DNA of 31,679 nt from JAFGJQ01 sp964586145 (GTDB lineage: Bacteria > Planctomycetota > Phycisphaerae > UBA1845), in NCBI GenBank assembly GCA_964586145.1, contig CAZPHH010000055.1, positions 1-31,679 of the forward strand, read 5' to 3'. The notes under the pieces were generated by a model. The model saw only the letters and a list, made by a program, of their open reading frames with translations. It was not told the origin of the DNA and ran no database searches. The position numbers and the translations under genes were made by a program. Below, in pieces: positions 31,676 through 31,679 of this stretch (its first letter is position 1; every line of letters begins with the position of its first letter).

Positions 31676-31679
31676 GCGG

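Overview
The window is about 31.7 kb of uniformly GC-rich bacterial DNA from a flagellated, diderm member of the Planctomycetota, probably a Phycisphaerae-like lineage. This placement is inferred from gene content: a secreted metalloprotease with a dockerin-like segment and repeated six-cysteine 'GACC' modules, Tat-exported redox proteins, LpxA and LolA-like envelope genes, large FliD and flagellin genes, and very short lipoprotein-like proteins with no recognised family. A run of 100 N at 13359-13458 shows this is a scaffolded draft assembly, probably a metagenome bin, so linkage across that point is not proven by sequence.

Layout. 1-10.3 kb: the 5' half of a tRNA-Gly(CCC), a membrane-anchored LysM protein with its terminator, an exported alpha/beta-hydrolase, a LolA-like periplasmic protein, a large modular matrixin-type metalloprotease translationally coupled to a small exported partner of unknown function, and a carboxypeptidase-regulatory-like gene broken by one in-frame TGA. 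10.3-15.1 kb: a Tat-exported aldo/keto reductase with two 4Fe-4S motifs, a repeat-rich spacer, an isocitrate/isopropylmalate dehydrogenase family gene, the assembly gap, and an exported thioredoxin-fold protein. 15.1-15.5 kb: a complete type A RNase P RNA with a clear promoter; its 3' end overlaps the stop codon of an antisense gene. 15.5-24.3 kb: a minus-strand flagellar filament block read flagellin, flagellin, fliD, fliS, TPR protein. 24.3-27.5 kb: dapB-dapA-dapD (lysine and diaminopimelate synthesis), then a dimeric dUTPase/MazG-like gene. 27.7-30.2 kb: a small ferredoxin with an unusual ligand set, an HDOD protein and lpxA. 30.2-31.7 kb: a structured spacer and two small signal-peptide proteins that look like paralogues.

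How the genes work together. The flagellar block encodes filament subunits, the cap on which they polymerise and the export chaperone for flagellin. Flagellin 2, flagellin 1 and fliD each have upstream a matching element of the form TAARGRCC-N12-GMCGAWWH, close to the sigma-28 (FliA) consensus, which suggests co-regulation as late flagellar genes. dapB, dapA and dapD overlap or nearly touch, and a candidate promoter lies before dapB. The metalloprotease and its upstream partner share an ATGA stop/start overlap and are probably made together.

No CRISPR array, prophage, transposase or defence system was seen. The observations most worth following are the three-site sigma-28-like motif, a terminator-like double hairpin directly in front of a strong ribosome binding site at 31224-31271, the small paralogous lipoprotein-like pair, the FliD with six IN motifs, the ferredoxin lacking two canonical cysteine ligands, and the nonsense-interrupted gene at 8857-10251.
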